DNA of 64,000 bases from Flavobacterium sp. (GTDB lineage: Bacteria; Bacteroidota; Bacteroidia; Flavobacteriales; Flavobacteriaceae). Position numbers and translations under genes: made by a program. Every line of letters starts with the position of its first letter. The first letter of the stretch is position 1. The notes under the pieces are model-generated. The model saw only the letters and a list, made by a program, of their open reading frames with translations. It ran no database searches and had not been told where the DNA came from. Of this stretch, positions 16,682 to 24,480 are shown piece by piece. Where the stretch lies: assembly GCF_027533505.1 (NCBI RefSeq), contig NZ_JAPZUB010000041.1, positions 41,884-105,883 of the forward strand. Direction: 5' to 3'.

Positions 16682-17575
16682 ATGCAAGCGATTTCGCAAA
16701 AACTCGAGTTACACGACACCATTTCCGTCACCCTGCGTCGGGAAGACCTTCTCTTTCCAGCGATTTCGGGTAATAAATGGCGAAAACTCAAATACAATAT
16801 CCAACACATTCTTCAAGAGGGTTATGAAGGTGTGCTGACATTTGGTGGCGCACATTCCAATCATATCGCTGCAACAGCCTATGCTGCTAAAAAGTTCGGT
16901 TTTAAAGCAATAGGGATAATCCGTGGGGATGAACTTCAACATACCACTTCATGGAGTCCAACACTCCAATCGGCACAACATTGGGGTATGGAATTCAAGT
17001 TTTTGTCTCGAGATGCTTTTCGGGTTTTGAAATCGGACCCAACTTACTGGTGCAATACGTATCCCAATTATTTTATTTTACCAGAAGGGGGTACTGGTGC
17101 ATTGGCCGTTCAGGGATGCGCCGAAATGATCCTGCCCGAAGACCAATCATTTACGCACATTGTGTGTGCTGTAGGCACGGGAGGCACGCTTTCAGGATTG
17201 AGTGAAGGGGCTTTTTCCCATCAAAAAATTTTAGGATTTCCTGCATTAATTGGGGATTTTTTAAGAGAAGATATTCGTAATTTTGCAAAAAAGGAGAATT
17301 GGGAATTGATTCAAGGCTATACCTTTGGAGGTTATGCCAAAACAAGTCCCGAATTAATTCGTTTTATCAATCAATTTTATCAAAAACATCAGGTGCCGTT
17401 GGATCCGATTTACACCGGTAAAATGATGTATGGTTTAGTAGATTTATTGGCAAACGATTTTTTCCCAAAATCAGCAAATATACTAGCCATTCACACAGGA
17501 GGGTTACAAGGAATCCCCGCCATGAATGAAAGGCTCAAACAAAAAAATCAAATTACGCTTCAAATTCATGTATAG
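16682..17575 (+). CDS. PLP-dependent ACC deaminase / D-cysteine desulfhydrase family protein
   Basis: 297 residues from ATG at 16682 (MQAISQKLELHD); the upstream ATG at 16667 lies in the terminator and -7 box and is rejected. This is a fold-type II PLP enzyme. The motif SGNKWRKLKYN (near residue 30) holds the PLP lysine, followed by TFGGAHSNH and the phosphate-binding loop VGTGGTLSG (about 165). Enzymes of this group deaminate 1-aminocyclopropane-1-carboxylate or split D-cysteine to pyruvate, ammonia and sulfide. In flavobacteria D-cysteine desulfhydrase is more plausible, but the residues visible do not decide it. The stop overlaps the start of the next gene by 8 bases. Confidence 0.85.
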   Translation: MQAISQKLELHDTISVTLRREDLLFPAISGNKWRKLKYNIQHILQEGYEGVLTFGGAHSNHIAATAYAAKKFGFKAIGIIRGDELQHTTSWSPTLQSAQHWGMEFKFLSRDAFRVLKSDPTYWCNTYPNYFILPEGGTGALAVQGCAEMILPEDQSFTHIVCAVGTGGTLSGLSEGAFSHQKILGFPALIGDFLREDIRNFAKKENWELIQGYTFGGYAKTSPELIRFINQFYQKHQVPLDPIYTGKMMYGLVDLLANDFFPKSANILAIHTGGLQGIPAMNERLKQKNQITLQIHV

Positions 17576-18488
17576 ATTCATTTGTATTTTTGTCGTGTTA
17601 TTAGTCCTAACGGCTTGTGGTTCCTCGCGTCCTGTCGTACGAACGACCAAACCTACCGCACAAACCACAAAAACTGATCCGCGAAAAACCAAGCGACCCG
17701 TTGCAACCACTTCACCGACAACTCAGTCACCCTCAAGACCGGTTCAAATCGATCCTACGCCCGCTCCATCTTCGCAAGCGGATAAGCCTACAATTGAAGT
17801 TTTGGAAGCCACCACAGCCGTCAAAGTGACTACAGCGATGGTGATGGATTATATTGAAAAGTATAAGGAAATTGCCAAAAAAGAAATGGTCGATTACGGG
17901 ATTCCTGCAAGTATCACTTTAGGACAAGGAATATTAGAATCGGGGGCTGGAACAGGGCCTCTAAGCGTTCAAGCCAACAATCATTTTGGAATCAAATGCC
18001 ATAAGGAATGGAAAGGACCTAGTGTTAGTTATGACGATGATGCAGTAGGTGAATGTTTTCGTAAATACAGTGATCCTTTTGAATCGTTTAAAGATCATTC
18101 AATTTTTTTGGTGACCCGTGAACGCTATGCCAATTTATTTCGCTTGGATATTGCCGACTACAAAGGCTGGGCCAAAGGACTCAAAGCCGCAGGGTATGCC
18201 ACTGATCCAGCGTATCCTACTAAGTTAATTGGATTGATTGAACGCTACCAATTGCAGCGTTTTGATGTCGAAGTACTCGGAGCAAGTTCAATAACAAATA
18301 CGATTAATTCAAGTGCAACACTCCCAATTAAAAGTGATTACACGACTGAAAAACAGCATGTTGTAGCGAAAGGTGATACCTTATATTCCATTTCCAAAAA
18401 ATACAGTATCCCTGTTGAGGTGTTAAAATCAAAAAATAATTTAAATGATACCGCATTAGCCATCGGTCAAATCTTACGCTTAGAATAA
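17568..18488 (+). CDS. Glucosaminidase lipoprotein with LysM domain
   Basis: 306 residues from ATG at 17568, which overlaps the preceding stop (ATGTATAG). The start is supported by the lipoprotein signal [20 protein letters not shown] with lipobox LTAC. A Thr/Pro-rich linker (about 20-85) leads to a GH73-type glucosaminidase domain (about 95-240): [17 protein letters not shown] carries the likely catalytic Glu, then NNHFGIKCH and [11 protein letters not shown]. The C-terminus is a LysM peptidoglycan-binding domain ([32 protein letters not shown]). It is likely a cell-wall hydrolase cutting N-acetylglucosamine bonds in peptidoglycan. It is followed one base later by hemL. Confidence 0.9.
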   Translation: MYRFICIFVVLLVLTACGSSRPVVRTTKPTAQTTKTDPRKTKRPVATTSPTTQSPSRPVQIDPTPAPSSQADKPTIEVLEATTAVKVTTAMVMDYIEKYKEIAKKEMVDYGIPASITLGQGILESGAGTGPLSVQANNHFGIKCHKEWKGPSVSYDDDAVGECFRKYSDPFESFKDHSIFLVTRERYANLFRLDIADYKGWAKGLKAAGYATDPAYPTKLIGLIERYQLQRFDVEVLGASSITNTINSSATLPIKSDYTTEKQHVVAKGDTLYSISKKYSIPVEVLKSKNNLNDTALAIGQILRLE

Positions 18489-18489
18489 A

Positions 18490-19779
18490 ATGATATACCA
18501 AAGAAGTAGTGCGCTGTTTGCAGCCGCTGAAAAAGTAATTCCAGGAGGCGTAAACTCCCCAGTACGCGCTTTTAAAGGAGTAGGGGGTACTCCAATTTTT
18601 GTTAAATCGGCCAAAGGAGCCTATTTGTATGATGAAGACGGCCGTCGTTTGATAGATTACATTAATTCATGGGGGCCAATGATTTTAGGGCATGCTTATG
18701 AACCCGTGATCACTGCTATCAAAGAACGCGCTGAAAAAGGAACCTCTTTTGGAATGCCGACCGAATTGGAAACACAAATTGCGGAGCTAGCCGTTGCAAT
18801 GGTACCCAATATTGATAAAATTCGTTTTGTAAATTCAGGAACAGAGGCCTGTATGAGCGCCATTCGCTTAGCGCGTGGATTTACAAAACGCGATAAGATT
18901 ATCAAATTTGCAGGGTGCTATCATGGCCATTCGGATTCTTTTTTAATTCAAGCCGGTAGCGGTGCGAGCACATTTGGAACACCCAACAGCCCCGGAGTCA
19001 CGCAAGGGACCGCCCAAGATACTTTGCTAGCGCCTTACAATAATGTAGCAGCGGTTGCCGATTTATTTGCTGCCAATCCGCAACAAATTGCCGCTATTAT
19101 CGTCGAACCCGTTGCAGGAAATATGGGGTGCGTGCCGCCTTTACCCGGATTTTTAGAAGGACTTCGCGCGTTGTGTACCCAACAGGGAGCTTTGTTGATT
19201 TTTGATGAAGTCATGACGGGTTTCCGACTTGCTGCTGGGGGTGTACAAGAGCGCTTGTCTATTGCTGCCGATATCGTTTGTTTTGGGAAAGTTATCGGTG
19301 GTGGACTTCCGGTGGGGGCTTTTGCAGCTAGAGCAGAGATTATGAATTATTTAGCCCCAGTTGGTCCTGTGTATCAAGCGGGAACGCTAAGCGGAAATCC
19401 ATTAGCTATGACTGCTGGTCTAGCCATGTTGACCGCTTTACACGAGGATAGGGATGTTTTTAATCGAATTGATCAAAAAACAGCCTATCTGCACGAGGGG
19501 ATGGCAACCGTGATACAAAAAACAGGACTACCACATACGATTAATCGATTAGGGTCTATGATTTCAGTTCACTTTGATGAAACTCCAGTCATCGATTTTG
19601 AAACCGCAAAAAAAGGGGATAACGAACGGTTTAAAGCATTTTTCCACGGCATGTTACAGGAGGGTATTTACATTGCTCCTTCTGCCTATGAAACCTGGTT
19701 TATCACCGATGCGCTAACCTACGATGATTTAGACAGGACCATTGAAGCTGTCGGAAAAGTAACTTCAGTATTGAAATAA
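18490..19779 (+). CDS. hemL: Glutamate-1-semialdehyde 2,1-aminomutase
   Basis: 429 residues, the usual length. It moves the amino group of glutamate-1-semialdehyde to give 5-aminolevulinate, the tetrapyrrole (haem) precursor, using PLP/PMP. Visible motifs are [17 protein letters not shown] (17-33), [16 protein letters not shown] (115-130), CYHGHSD (143-149), FDEVMTGFR (238-246) and the PLP lysine Lys267 in [14 protein letters not shown]. It starts 1 base after the preceding stop. A terminator follows. Confidence 0.96.
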   Translation: MIYQRSSALFAAAEKVIPGGVNSPVRAFKGVGGTPIFVKSAKGAYLYDEDGRRLIDYINSWGPMILGHAYEPVITAIKERAEKGTSFGMPTELETQIAELAVAMVPNIDKIRFVNSGTEACMSAIRLARGFTKRDKIIKFAGCYHGHSDSFLIQAGSGASTFGTPNSPGVTQGTAQDTLLAPYNNVAAVADLFAANPQQIAAIIVEPVAGNMGCVPPLPGFLEGLRALCTQQGALLIFDEVMTGFRLAAGGVQERLSIAADIVCFGKVIGGGLPVGAFAARAEIMNYLAPVGPVYQAGTLSGNPLAMTAGLAMLTALHEDRDVFNRIDQKTAYLHEGMATVIQKTGLPHTINRLGSMISVHFDETPVIDFETAKKGDNERFKAFFHGMLQEGIYIAPSAYETWFITDALTYDDLDRTIEAVGKVTSVLK

Positions 19780-19808
19780 AAAAAGCTCCGAAAGGAGCTT
19801 TTTATTTT
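19778..19808. terminator. Bidirectional terminator between hemL and the next convergent gene
   Basis: AAGCTCC (19783-19789) pairs with GGAGCTT (19794-19800) around a GAAA loop, with T-runs on both strands. Confidence 0.88.
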
Positions 19809-20146
19809 TATTTTATTTTCTTACCTACAAGTCGATTTAAAAGTTCTGGATTGGCTTCCAATTGGGCCATTTGTTGTGGTGTTAGTGTGCCTCGAATTTT
19901 TGCTTCAATCACACGACTCATTTCAATCTTTCGCTCAGCAGAAAGATTTTTGTTGTCCAATACTTCGTATTTCATTTCGAAAAGTCTGAAAAAATCTTCT
20001 CGCTGGTTTTCTGGTAAATTTACCACTTGGGCTAAAGCAACCATATCGTTTTTTGCTTTTGCTTGTACAGATAATTCTTTGTCTTGAGCCGACATGCTTA
20101 ATGTGGCCATCATACAAAAAGCAAAACTAAGGAGTAATTTTTTCAT
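19808..20146 (-). CDS. Small secreted protein with LTPQQ-type motif
   Basis: 112 residues. Signal peptide MKKLLLSFAFCMMATLSMSA, then a helical, charged mature part with NLPENQREDFFRLFEMKYEV and GTLTPQQMAQLEANPELLNR. The LTPQQ motif recalls CpxP/Spy-type periplasmic helical proteins, though the similarity is weak. It shares layout with the proteins at 20223-20642 and 24076-24417. Function unknown. Confidence 0.75.
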   Translation of the reverse strand: MKKLLLSFAFCMMATLSMSAQDKELSVQAKAKNDMVALAQVVNLPENQREDFFRLFEMKYEVLDNKNLSAERKIEMSRVIEAKIRGTLTPQQMAQLEANPELLNRLVGKKIK

Positions 20147-20222
20147 AACTATAAAAATCTAAATTGATAATCAAAGGTAAACTATTTTGCTATAAATCCA
20201 AAAAAATCAAAAGATTGAACAA

Positions 20223-20642
20223 TTAGTTCTTAATCTCAAGTGAATTTTCAGATTCAGGTGTTCGTTTACGCTTTAATCCCGCCTCAAATTTTTGGTATTG
20301 TGTTTCCGTAAGTATCTTTTTCATCTCGGCTTTAAAAGCATCCTCTTCAGCTTGTCTCTTCTCACGGCGCGCTTGTAATTGTTCCTTTGTCATTAATCGG
20401 CCATCGTCTTTCTTTCCTTTCAACTCGGCAACATAGGCTTCACGGTCACGAACAATCTTTTCTACAAGGGGTTTGATTTTTTCCCCTTGTCCCGGTTCCA
20501 AAACGATATCCTTGGTTAAACGATTGAAGAGAACAGTCACTTTTTCCTCAAAAGTTAATTTTTGTGGAGTGCCTGATTTTTGCAATTGAGCGGAAACAGG
20601 GAGTAAAAAAAGGAATAGTACTAAAGTAAAAATAGCTTTCAT
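20223..20642 (-). CDS. Small secreted helical protein (Spy/CpxP-like)
   Basis: 139 residues with signal peptide MKAIFTLVLFLFLLPVSAQ. The mature part is highly charged and helical: FEEKVTVLFNRLTKDIVLEP, then a KKDDGRLMTKEQLQARREKR stretch and ILTETQYQKFEAGL. The LTETQYQKFE segment matches the LTxxQ motif of periplasmic chaperone-like CpxP/Spy proteins. Role in envelope stress is an inference. Confidence 0.75.
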   Translation of the reverse strand: MKAIFTLVLFLFLLPVSAQLQKSGTPQKLTFEEKVTVLFNRLTKDIVLEPGQGEKIKPLVEKIVRDREAYVAELKGKKDDGRLMTKEQLQARREKRQAEEDAFKAEMKKILTETQYQKFEAGLKRKRTPESENSLEIKN

Positions 20643-20705
20643 TTGAACTCATTTTTTATAAGGACCAAAAATAATAAATAAGGTTTAATTTGCGCCAAGA
20701 ATTTA

Positions 20706-20713
20706 TATCTTTG
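20706..20713 (+). promoter_or_regulatory. Candidate -7 box of the copper-type cluster
   Basis: TATCTTTG matches TAnnTTTG and lies 4 bases before the GTG start at 20718. A TTTG at 20689-20692 could act as the upstream element, but its spacing (13 bases) is short. Confidence 0.55.
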
Positions 20714-20717
20714 TAAT

Positions 20718-21089
20718 GTGAAAATCGGTGTAATTTTTATCGTTTTTGTTTTTCTTTTTCGCCCTGTAATGCCAGTGGTTGACTACATATTGAATTACGA
20801 TTATATTCGTACTGTTTTGTGTGAAAATAAAGCCAAACCGAAGTTGTCTTGTAACGGTAAATGTCATTTGATGAAACAATTAGCAAAAGCCTCTGAACAA
20901 GAAGACTCCAATCAAAAAAACAATAAAAGCCAAGTCAAAGTGGAATGGGAATTCCCATTCATGCAAGCAAATGTTCACGAAAGTAGCACTGCTTTTCATT
21001 CAATGGCCCATACAATTTCAATCTTTTCGTATTCCAATTTATACCAATTTTCAGCCGAAATTGGCGTTTTTCATCCCCCAACGGTTTAA
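20718..21089 (+). CDS. Small exported protein with CNGKCH motif, first gene of MbnP/MbnH cluster
   Basis: 123 residues if started at GTG 20718 (MKIGVIFIVFVFLFRPVMPV is a good signal or anchor segment). The only conserved-looking part is CENKAKPKLSCNGKCHLMKQ (35-54), with Cys35, Cys45, Cys49 and His50 able to bind a metal. The rest is polar with histidines (HESSTAFHSMAHT). It is followed 99 bases later by mbnP. I recall similar short proteins in Bacteroidota next to metal-related genes but cannot name a family. GTG is chosen because ATG at 20716 reads directly into TGA. Confidence 0.65.
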   Translation: MKIGVIFIVFVFLFRPVMPVVDYILNYDYIRTVLCENKAKPKLSCNGKCHLMKQLAKASEQEDSNQKNNKSQVKVEWEFPFMQANVHESSTAFHSMAHTISIFSYSNLYQFSAEIGVFHPPTV

Positions 21090-21188
21090 TTTGCTTTCTT
21101 CGATAGTTACAGTGTTGTGCTGTACTTCTTGATGTGTTTTTTATAAAATGCATCACTCTATTACTATTGTTTAAATTTAAATTAAATC

Positions 21189-21998
21189 ATGAAAAATATT
21201 TTAAAAAAAGCAGCTCTTTGTATGGTTGCACTTACTGCATTGTCGCTAACTTCTTGTTCAAATGACGACGATACAAACAACAACATCACCGGTGAGGGGA
21301 CATTAAAATTAGAATTTGATAATATCTATAAAACAGCCAATTTGGCTATGAATACTCCTTATACCAATACGAATGGGGAGGTAGTGAAGGTGTCAAAAAT
21401 GAAATACATCGTGAGTAATATTAAGCTTACTAAAGACGATGGCACCGTGTTTACGTATCCTAAAAGTCAGAGTTATTTTATTGTAGACGAATTAACAGCT
21501 GCTTCACTAGTACTTGATTTACCTAATATTCCAGCGGGGAACTATACCAAAGTAACTTTCGGAATTGGAGTTGATCAAGAGCAGTTTAATCTTGGAGCTG
21601 CAGGACAAGGCGATTTCCTAACCCAAGCCCAAAATGCCGGTATGATGTGGTCATGGAGTGCGGGTTATAAATTTGTCAATTTTGAAGGTACTTTTACTTC
21701 TCCAACAGTAACGACGGACACGAATTTCAGGGTACATACTGGACAAACAGGAACAGATTACAACTATACGACGGTGACGCTTAACTTACCATCCAATGCT
21801 TTAGTTCGCACCAACATCACGCCACAAGTGCATATTATGGCAGATGTATCGCATTTAATTGATGGTACCAACAAAATTTCGTTGACAGCAGCCAAAGGTT
21901 CTGGCGCAGCAGCCAATGTTATGGGGGGACCAAATTTAGCTCTTGTTACCGCCAACATCGCCAACATGTTTACCGTTGATCATGTTCATAATGATTAA
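21189..21998 (+). CDS. mbnP: MbnP family copper-binding lipoprotein
   Basis: 269 residues. Lipoprotein signal with lipobox LTSC (Cys23). The mature protein reads as MbnP: LKLEFDNIYKTANLAMNT, KVSKMKYIVSNIKLTKDDGT, GIGVDQEQFN and the conserved MMWSWSAGYKFVNFEG (152-167). In characterised MbnP a tryptophan is oxidised to kynurenine by the partner MbnH and helps bind copper; Trp154 and Trp156 here are candidates. It ends HVHND with several His residues. It is expected at the periplasmic side of a membrane. A terminator-like hairpin separates it from mbnH. Confidence 0.88.
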   Translation: MKNILKKAALCMVALTALSLTSCSNDDDTNNNITGEGTLKLEFDNIYKTANLAMNTPYTNTNGEVVKVSKMKYIVSNIKLTKDDGTVFTYPKSQSYFIVDELTAASLVLDLPNIPAGNYTKVTFGIGVDQEQFNLGAAGQGDFLTQAQNAGMMWSWSAGYKFVNFEGTFTSPTVTTDTNFRVHTGQTGTDYNYTTVTLNLPSNALVRTNITPQVHIMADVSHLIDGTNKISLTAAKGSGAAANVMGGPNLALVTANIANMFTVDHVHND

Positions 21999-22006
21999 AT
22001 AAATCC

Positions 22007-22036
22007 AAAGGCGTTCGACTTTCGGGCGCCTTTTTT
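22007..22036 (+). terminator. Terminator-like hairpin between mbnP and mbnH
   Basis: AAAGGCG (22007-22013) pairs with CGCCTTT (22027-22033) and a T-run follows. Since mbnH starts 15 bases further on, it probably reduces rather than abolishes read-through, giving less MbnH than MbnP. Confidence 0.75.
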
Positions 22037-22050
22037 ATCTTCTTTATACT

Positions 22051-23091
22051 ATGAAAAAGGTGATCATAGGGGTGTTAGCCCTTGGACTTTTAACGGCTTG
22101 TGCTACTGATGAGGAAGCGCAATATATTGATGTCCCACTCGACACCGCAAAACCCAGTAATTTTCCAGATGCGGTATACAATTATGGAAATAACCCACCA
22201 ACACAGGCGGGGTTTGAGCTAGGAAAAAAACTGTTTTATGAGGGGCGTTTGTCTTCTGACGGTCTAGTCTCTTGCGGATTTTGCCATATTCAAGCGGATG
22301 CATTTACCCATCACGGACACAGTGTGAGTCATGGGGTAGATAATTTGGAAGGCACACGAAATACGCCTCCTATACAAAATATGGCCTTTCAATCGGTTTA
22401 CATGTGGGATGGCGCTACCAATCATTTGGATTTACTTTCTATCATTCCCTTTACAAGTCCCATTGAAATGAATGGTAATTTTGAAACAGCCCTAAATATG
22501 ATGCGTCAAGACAATACGTATCGAACGCTATTCAAAAGAGCCTTTCCTGATGGATTAATAAACGCCGAAAATATGTTAAAAGCCCTAGGACAATTTATGG
22601 CAATGATGGTTTCCTCTAATTCGCGTTTTGATCATTACCGACGTGGCGAAAGTGGTGGCATATTGACCTCTGTTGAGTTGGAAGGGTATGCAATTTTTAA
22701 TCAAAAATGTGCAAGCTGTCATGCAACGGACTTATTTACGGACAATTCTTTTCGAAATAATGGTCTTCCTATCAATCCTCAAATCAATGATGTCGGACGT
22801 TACCGTGTTACCGAATTAGAACAAGACCGCTATAAGTTTAAAGTACCTAGTTTGCGCAATATCGAATTCACAGCGCCATACATGCATGATGGGCGATTTT
22901 TTACCCTTGAAGCAGTATTGGACCACTATAGTTCGGGCGTGGCACAAACGCCAAATTTAGATCCATTGTTAGTGAATGGAACGACCCTGGGAATTCCACT
23001 AACAACCAATGAAAAATCGAAGCTTATTGCGTTCTTAAAAACGTTGACCGATCATCAGTATTTAAATGATCCCCGATTTGCAGAATTTTAA
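22051..23091 (+). CDS. mbnH: Di-haem cytochrome c peroxidase family protein, MbnH-like
   Basis: 346 residues. Lipoprotein signal MKKVIIGVLALGLLTACATD (lipobox LTAC). Two haem-binding motifs, CGFCH (near residue 76) and CASCH (near 221), and the family segments LEGTRNTPPIQNMAF, FTSPIEMNG, FKVPSLRNIEFTAPYMHDGR and LDHYSSG. This is the MauG/bacterial CcP group. Next to mbnP it is best called MbnH, the di-haem enzyme that oxidises a tryptophan of MbnP; a plain cytochrome c peroxidase remains possible. The next gene starts after 1 base. Confidence 0.88.
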   Translation: MKKVIIGVLALGLLTACATDEEAQYIDVPLDTAKPSNFPDAVYNYGNNPPTQAGFELGKKLFYEGRLSSDGLVSCGFCHIQADAFTHHGHSVSHGVDNLEGTRNTPPIQNMAFQSVYMWDGATNHLDLLSIIPFTSPIEMNGNFETALNMMRQDNTYRTLFKRAFPDGLINAENMLKALGQFMAMMVSSNSRFDHYRRGESGGILTSVELEGYAIFNQKCASCHATDLFTDNSFRNNGLPINPQINDVGRYRVTELEQDRYKFKVPSLRNIEFTAPYMHDGRFFTLEAVLDHYSSGVAQTPNLDPLLVNGTTLGIPLTTNEKSKLIAFLKTLTDHQYLNDPRFAEF

Positions 23092-23092
23092 T

Positions 23093-24049
23093 ATGAAAAA
23101 TATAGTTTTTTTACTGATTTCAACCTTTGTCATGGCATCACCAAAGGATACCTTGCCATCACCGAGTTGGACCCATGTGTTTAGGTTCCCTACTGCCGCA
23201 CTTGACGATTGTGATTCCTGTGGTTGTTCGGCAAGCGGGGGAAGTTTGGGATTTGCCTCGTTGTTGAATTCCAATTTTATTGGGGTGCGGTATTTTTACC
23301 AACATTATAAAACCAATGATGGATTGTACTCTAATTCGCCTTGGTATGATGAGTATTATCAAACGACGCAATTGTGGACACGTATTCCCATAACGTCAAA
23401 GATTCAAGTTTCTGCCATTGTACCCTATCATTTTCATCAACGACAAACCGTAAACGGAACACAACCTATCTCGGGCCTTGGCGATGTAACGGTTATGGGA
23501 CTGTATCAGGTGTACCAAAATGTAAAAAAAGATTCTACCGTTGCTTCCCATACTTGGCATTTGGGAGGGGGAGTAAAAGCACCCACAGGAACTTATGATA
23601 TGCGTAACAACGGAAGTATCAATCCAGGATATCAGTTGGGTACGGGGAGTTGGGATGGCTTAATTTTAACCGAATATACACTCCAAAAAAAAGCTTTTGG
23701 CTTAAATCTAATGGCGAATTATACCTTTAAATCAGAAAATGATAAAGGCTATCGATTTGGAAACCAATTCAATTACGGGGGAACCGTTTTTTACTTGTGG
23801 GAACGTCAGCAAAATACTTTCTCACCGCAATTTGGACTCAATGGAGAAGTGTATGAATTTAATGTTCAACACGGACAAAAGGTTCAGGAAACCGCCGGTT
23901 CTATTCTTTTTTCGAAAATTGGTTTTGAATGGGGAATAGGGAAGTGGTCTTTGGGAAGTAATCTGTTACTGCCTTTGCGGCAAAATTTAATTGCAGGCAA
24001 TGTAGAAGCTAAATTTCGCTTCGCCCTGAATATTAATTATGCATTATAA
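23093..24049 (+). CDS. Outer-membrane beta-barrel protein with N-terminal CDSCGC motif
   Basis: 318 residues from ATG at 23093, one base after the mbnH stop. Signal peptide MKNIVFLLISTFVMA. The mature N-terminus has DDCDSCGCSASGGSLG, a C-x2-C-x-C metal-type motif, followed by alternating beta strands (FIGVRYFYQHYKTN, LWTRIPITSKIQVSAIVPYH, ISGLGDVTVMGLYQ, HLGGGVKAPTGTYD) and a C-terminal FALNINYAL, typical of an outer-membrane barrel or transporter-like protein. Its position as last gene of the cluster suggests metal transport across the outer membrane; this is an inference. Confidence 0.8.
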   Translation: MKNIVFLLISTFVMASPKDTLPSPSWTHVFRFPTAALDDCDSCGCSASGGSLGFASLLNSNFIGVRYFYQHYKTNDGLYSNSPWYDEYYQTTQLWTRIPITSKIQVSAIVPYHFHQRQTVNGTQPISGLGDVTVMGLYQVYQNVKKDSTVASHTWHLGGGVKAPTGTYDMRNNGSINPGYQLGTGSWDGLILTEYTLQKKAFGLNLMANYTFKSENDKGYRFGNQFNYGGTVFYLWERQQNTFSPQFGLNGEVYEFNVQHGQKVQETAGSILFSKIGFEWGIGKWSLGSNLLLPLRQNLIAGNVEAKFRFALNINYAL

Positions 24050-24078
24050 AAAAAGAGGTCAGCTGACCTCTTTTTTTA
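24048..24078. terminator. Bidirectional terminator, perfect palindrome
   Basis: 24051-24074 reads the same on both strands (AAAAGAGGTCAG and its complement), flanked by A- and T-runs. It ends the copper-type cluster and the convergent gene at 24076-24417. Confidence 0.9.
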
Positions 24079-24417
24079 TCCTTTATAGAAAATCAATTTT
24101 TGATACAATTCTGTGTTGGCTTTCAGCGCCTGACGTTGCTCGTCGTTTAAACCAGAAAGTAATTTAGAACCATAACGCTCATAAATTGCTTTTTTTGTCG
24201 ATTCATCGGTAGCACTTTGAACTTGTTCTGCACGCATGATGAAAAGTTGGGTAAAACTCGTTTTTAAGTTGTCGTCTAATTTAACCACCTTTAATAAAGC
24301 CTCCATTTCGGTAGCGGCTATCTCTTTAGGCTGTAATGCAGCCGTGTTTTGTTTATCTTGAGCCATGCTCAACTGAACTGCCAAGAAAGCGAATAATGCA
24401 AAGACAATTTTTTTCAT
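24076..24417 (-). CDS. Small secreted helical protein
   Basis: 113 residues with signal peptide MKKIVFALFAFLAVQLSMAQ. The mature part is helical (EMEALLKVVKLDDNLKTSF, SGLNDEQRQALKANTELYQK) and resembles the protein at 19808-20146 in length and layout: signal, then an L-x-x-[EP]-Q motif near the end. No known domain. Confidence 0.72.
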   Translation of the reverse strand: MKKIVFALFAFLAVQLSMAQDKQNTAALQPKEIAATEMEALLKVVKLDDNLKTSFTQLFIMRAEQVQSATDESTKKAIYERYGSKLLSGLNDEQRQALKANTELYQKLIFYKG

Positions 24418-24480
24418 AATGTTAGAATTTAAAAAGCGAATATAACAATATATTTCGTACTATCCATCGGTTTCAAGCAA

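Noticed and set aside
22007..22036. Operon break between mbnP and mbnH
   Set aside because: The hairpin is terminator-like, but mbnH starts 15 bases later with no promoter of its own, so partial read-through is more likely.
20718..24049. Methanobactin biosynthesis cluster
   Set aside because: No precursor peptide or MbnB/MbnC-type genes seen; only MbnP and MbnH.
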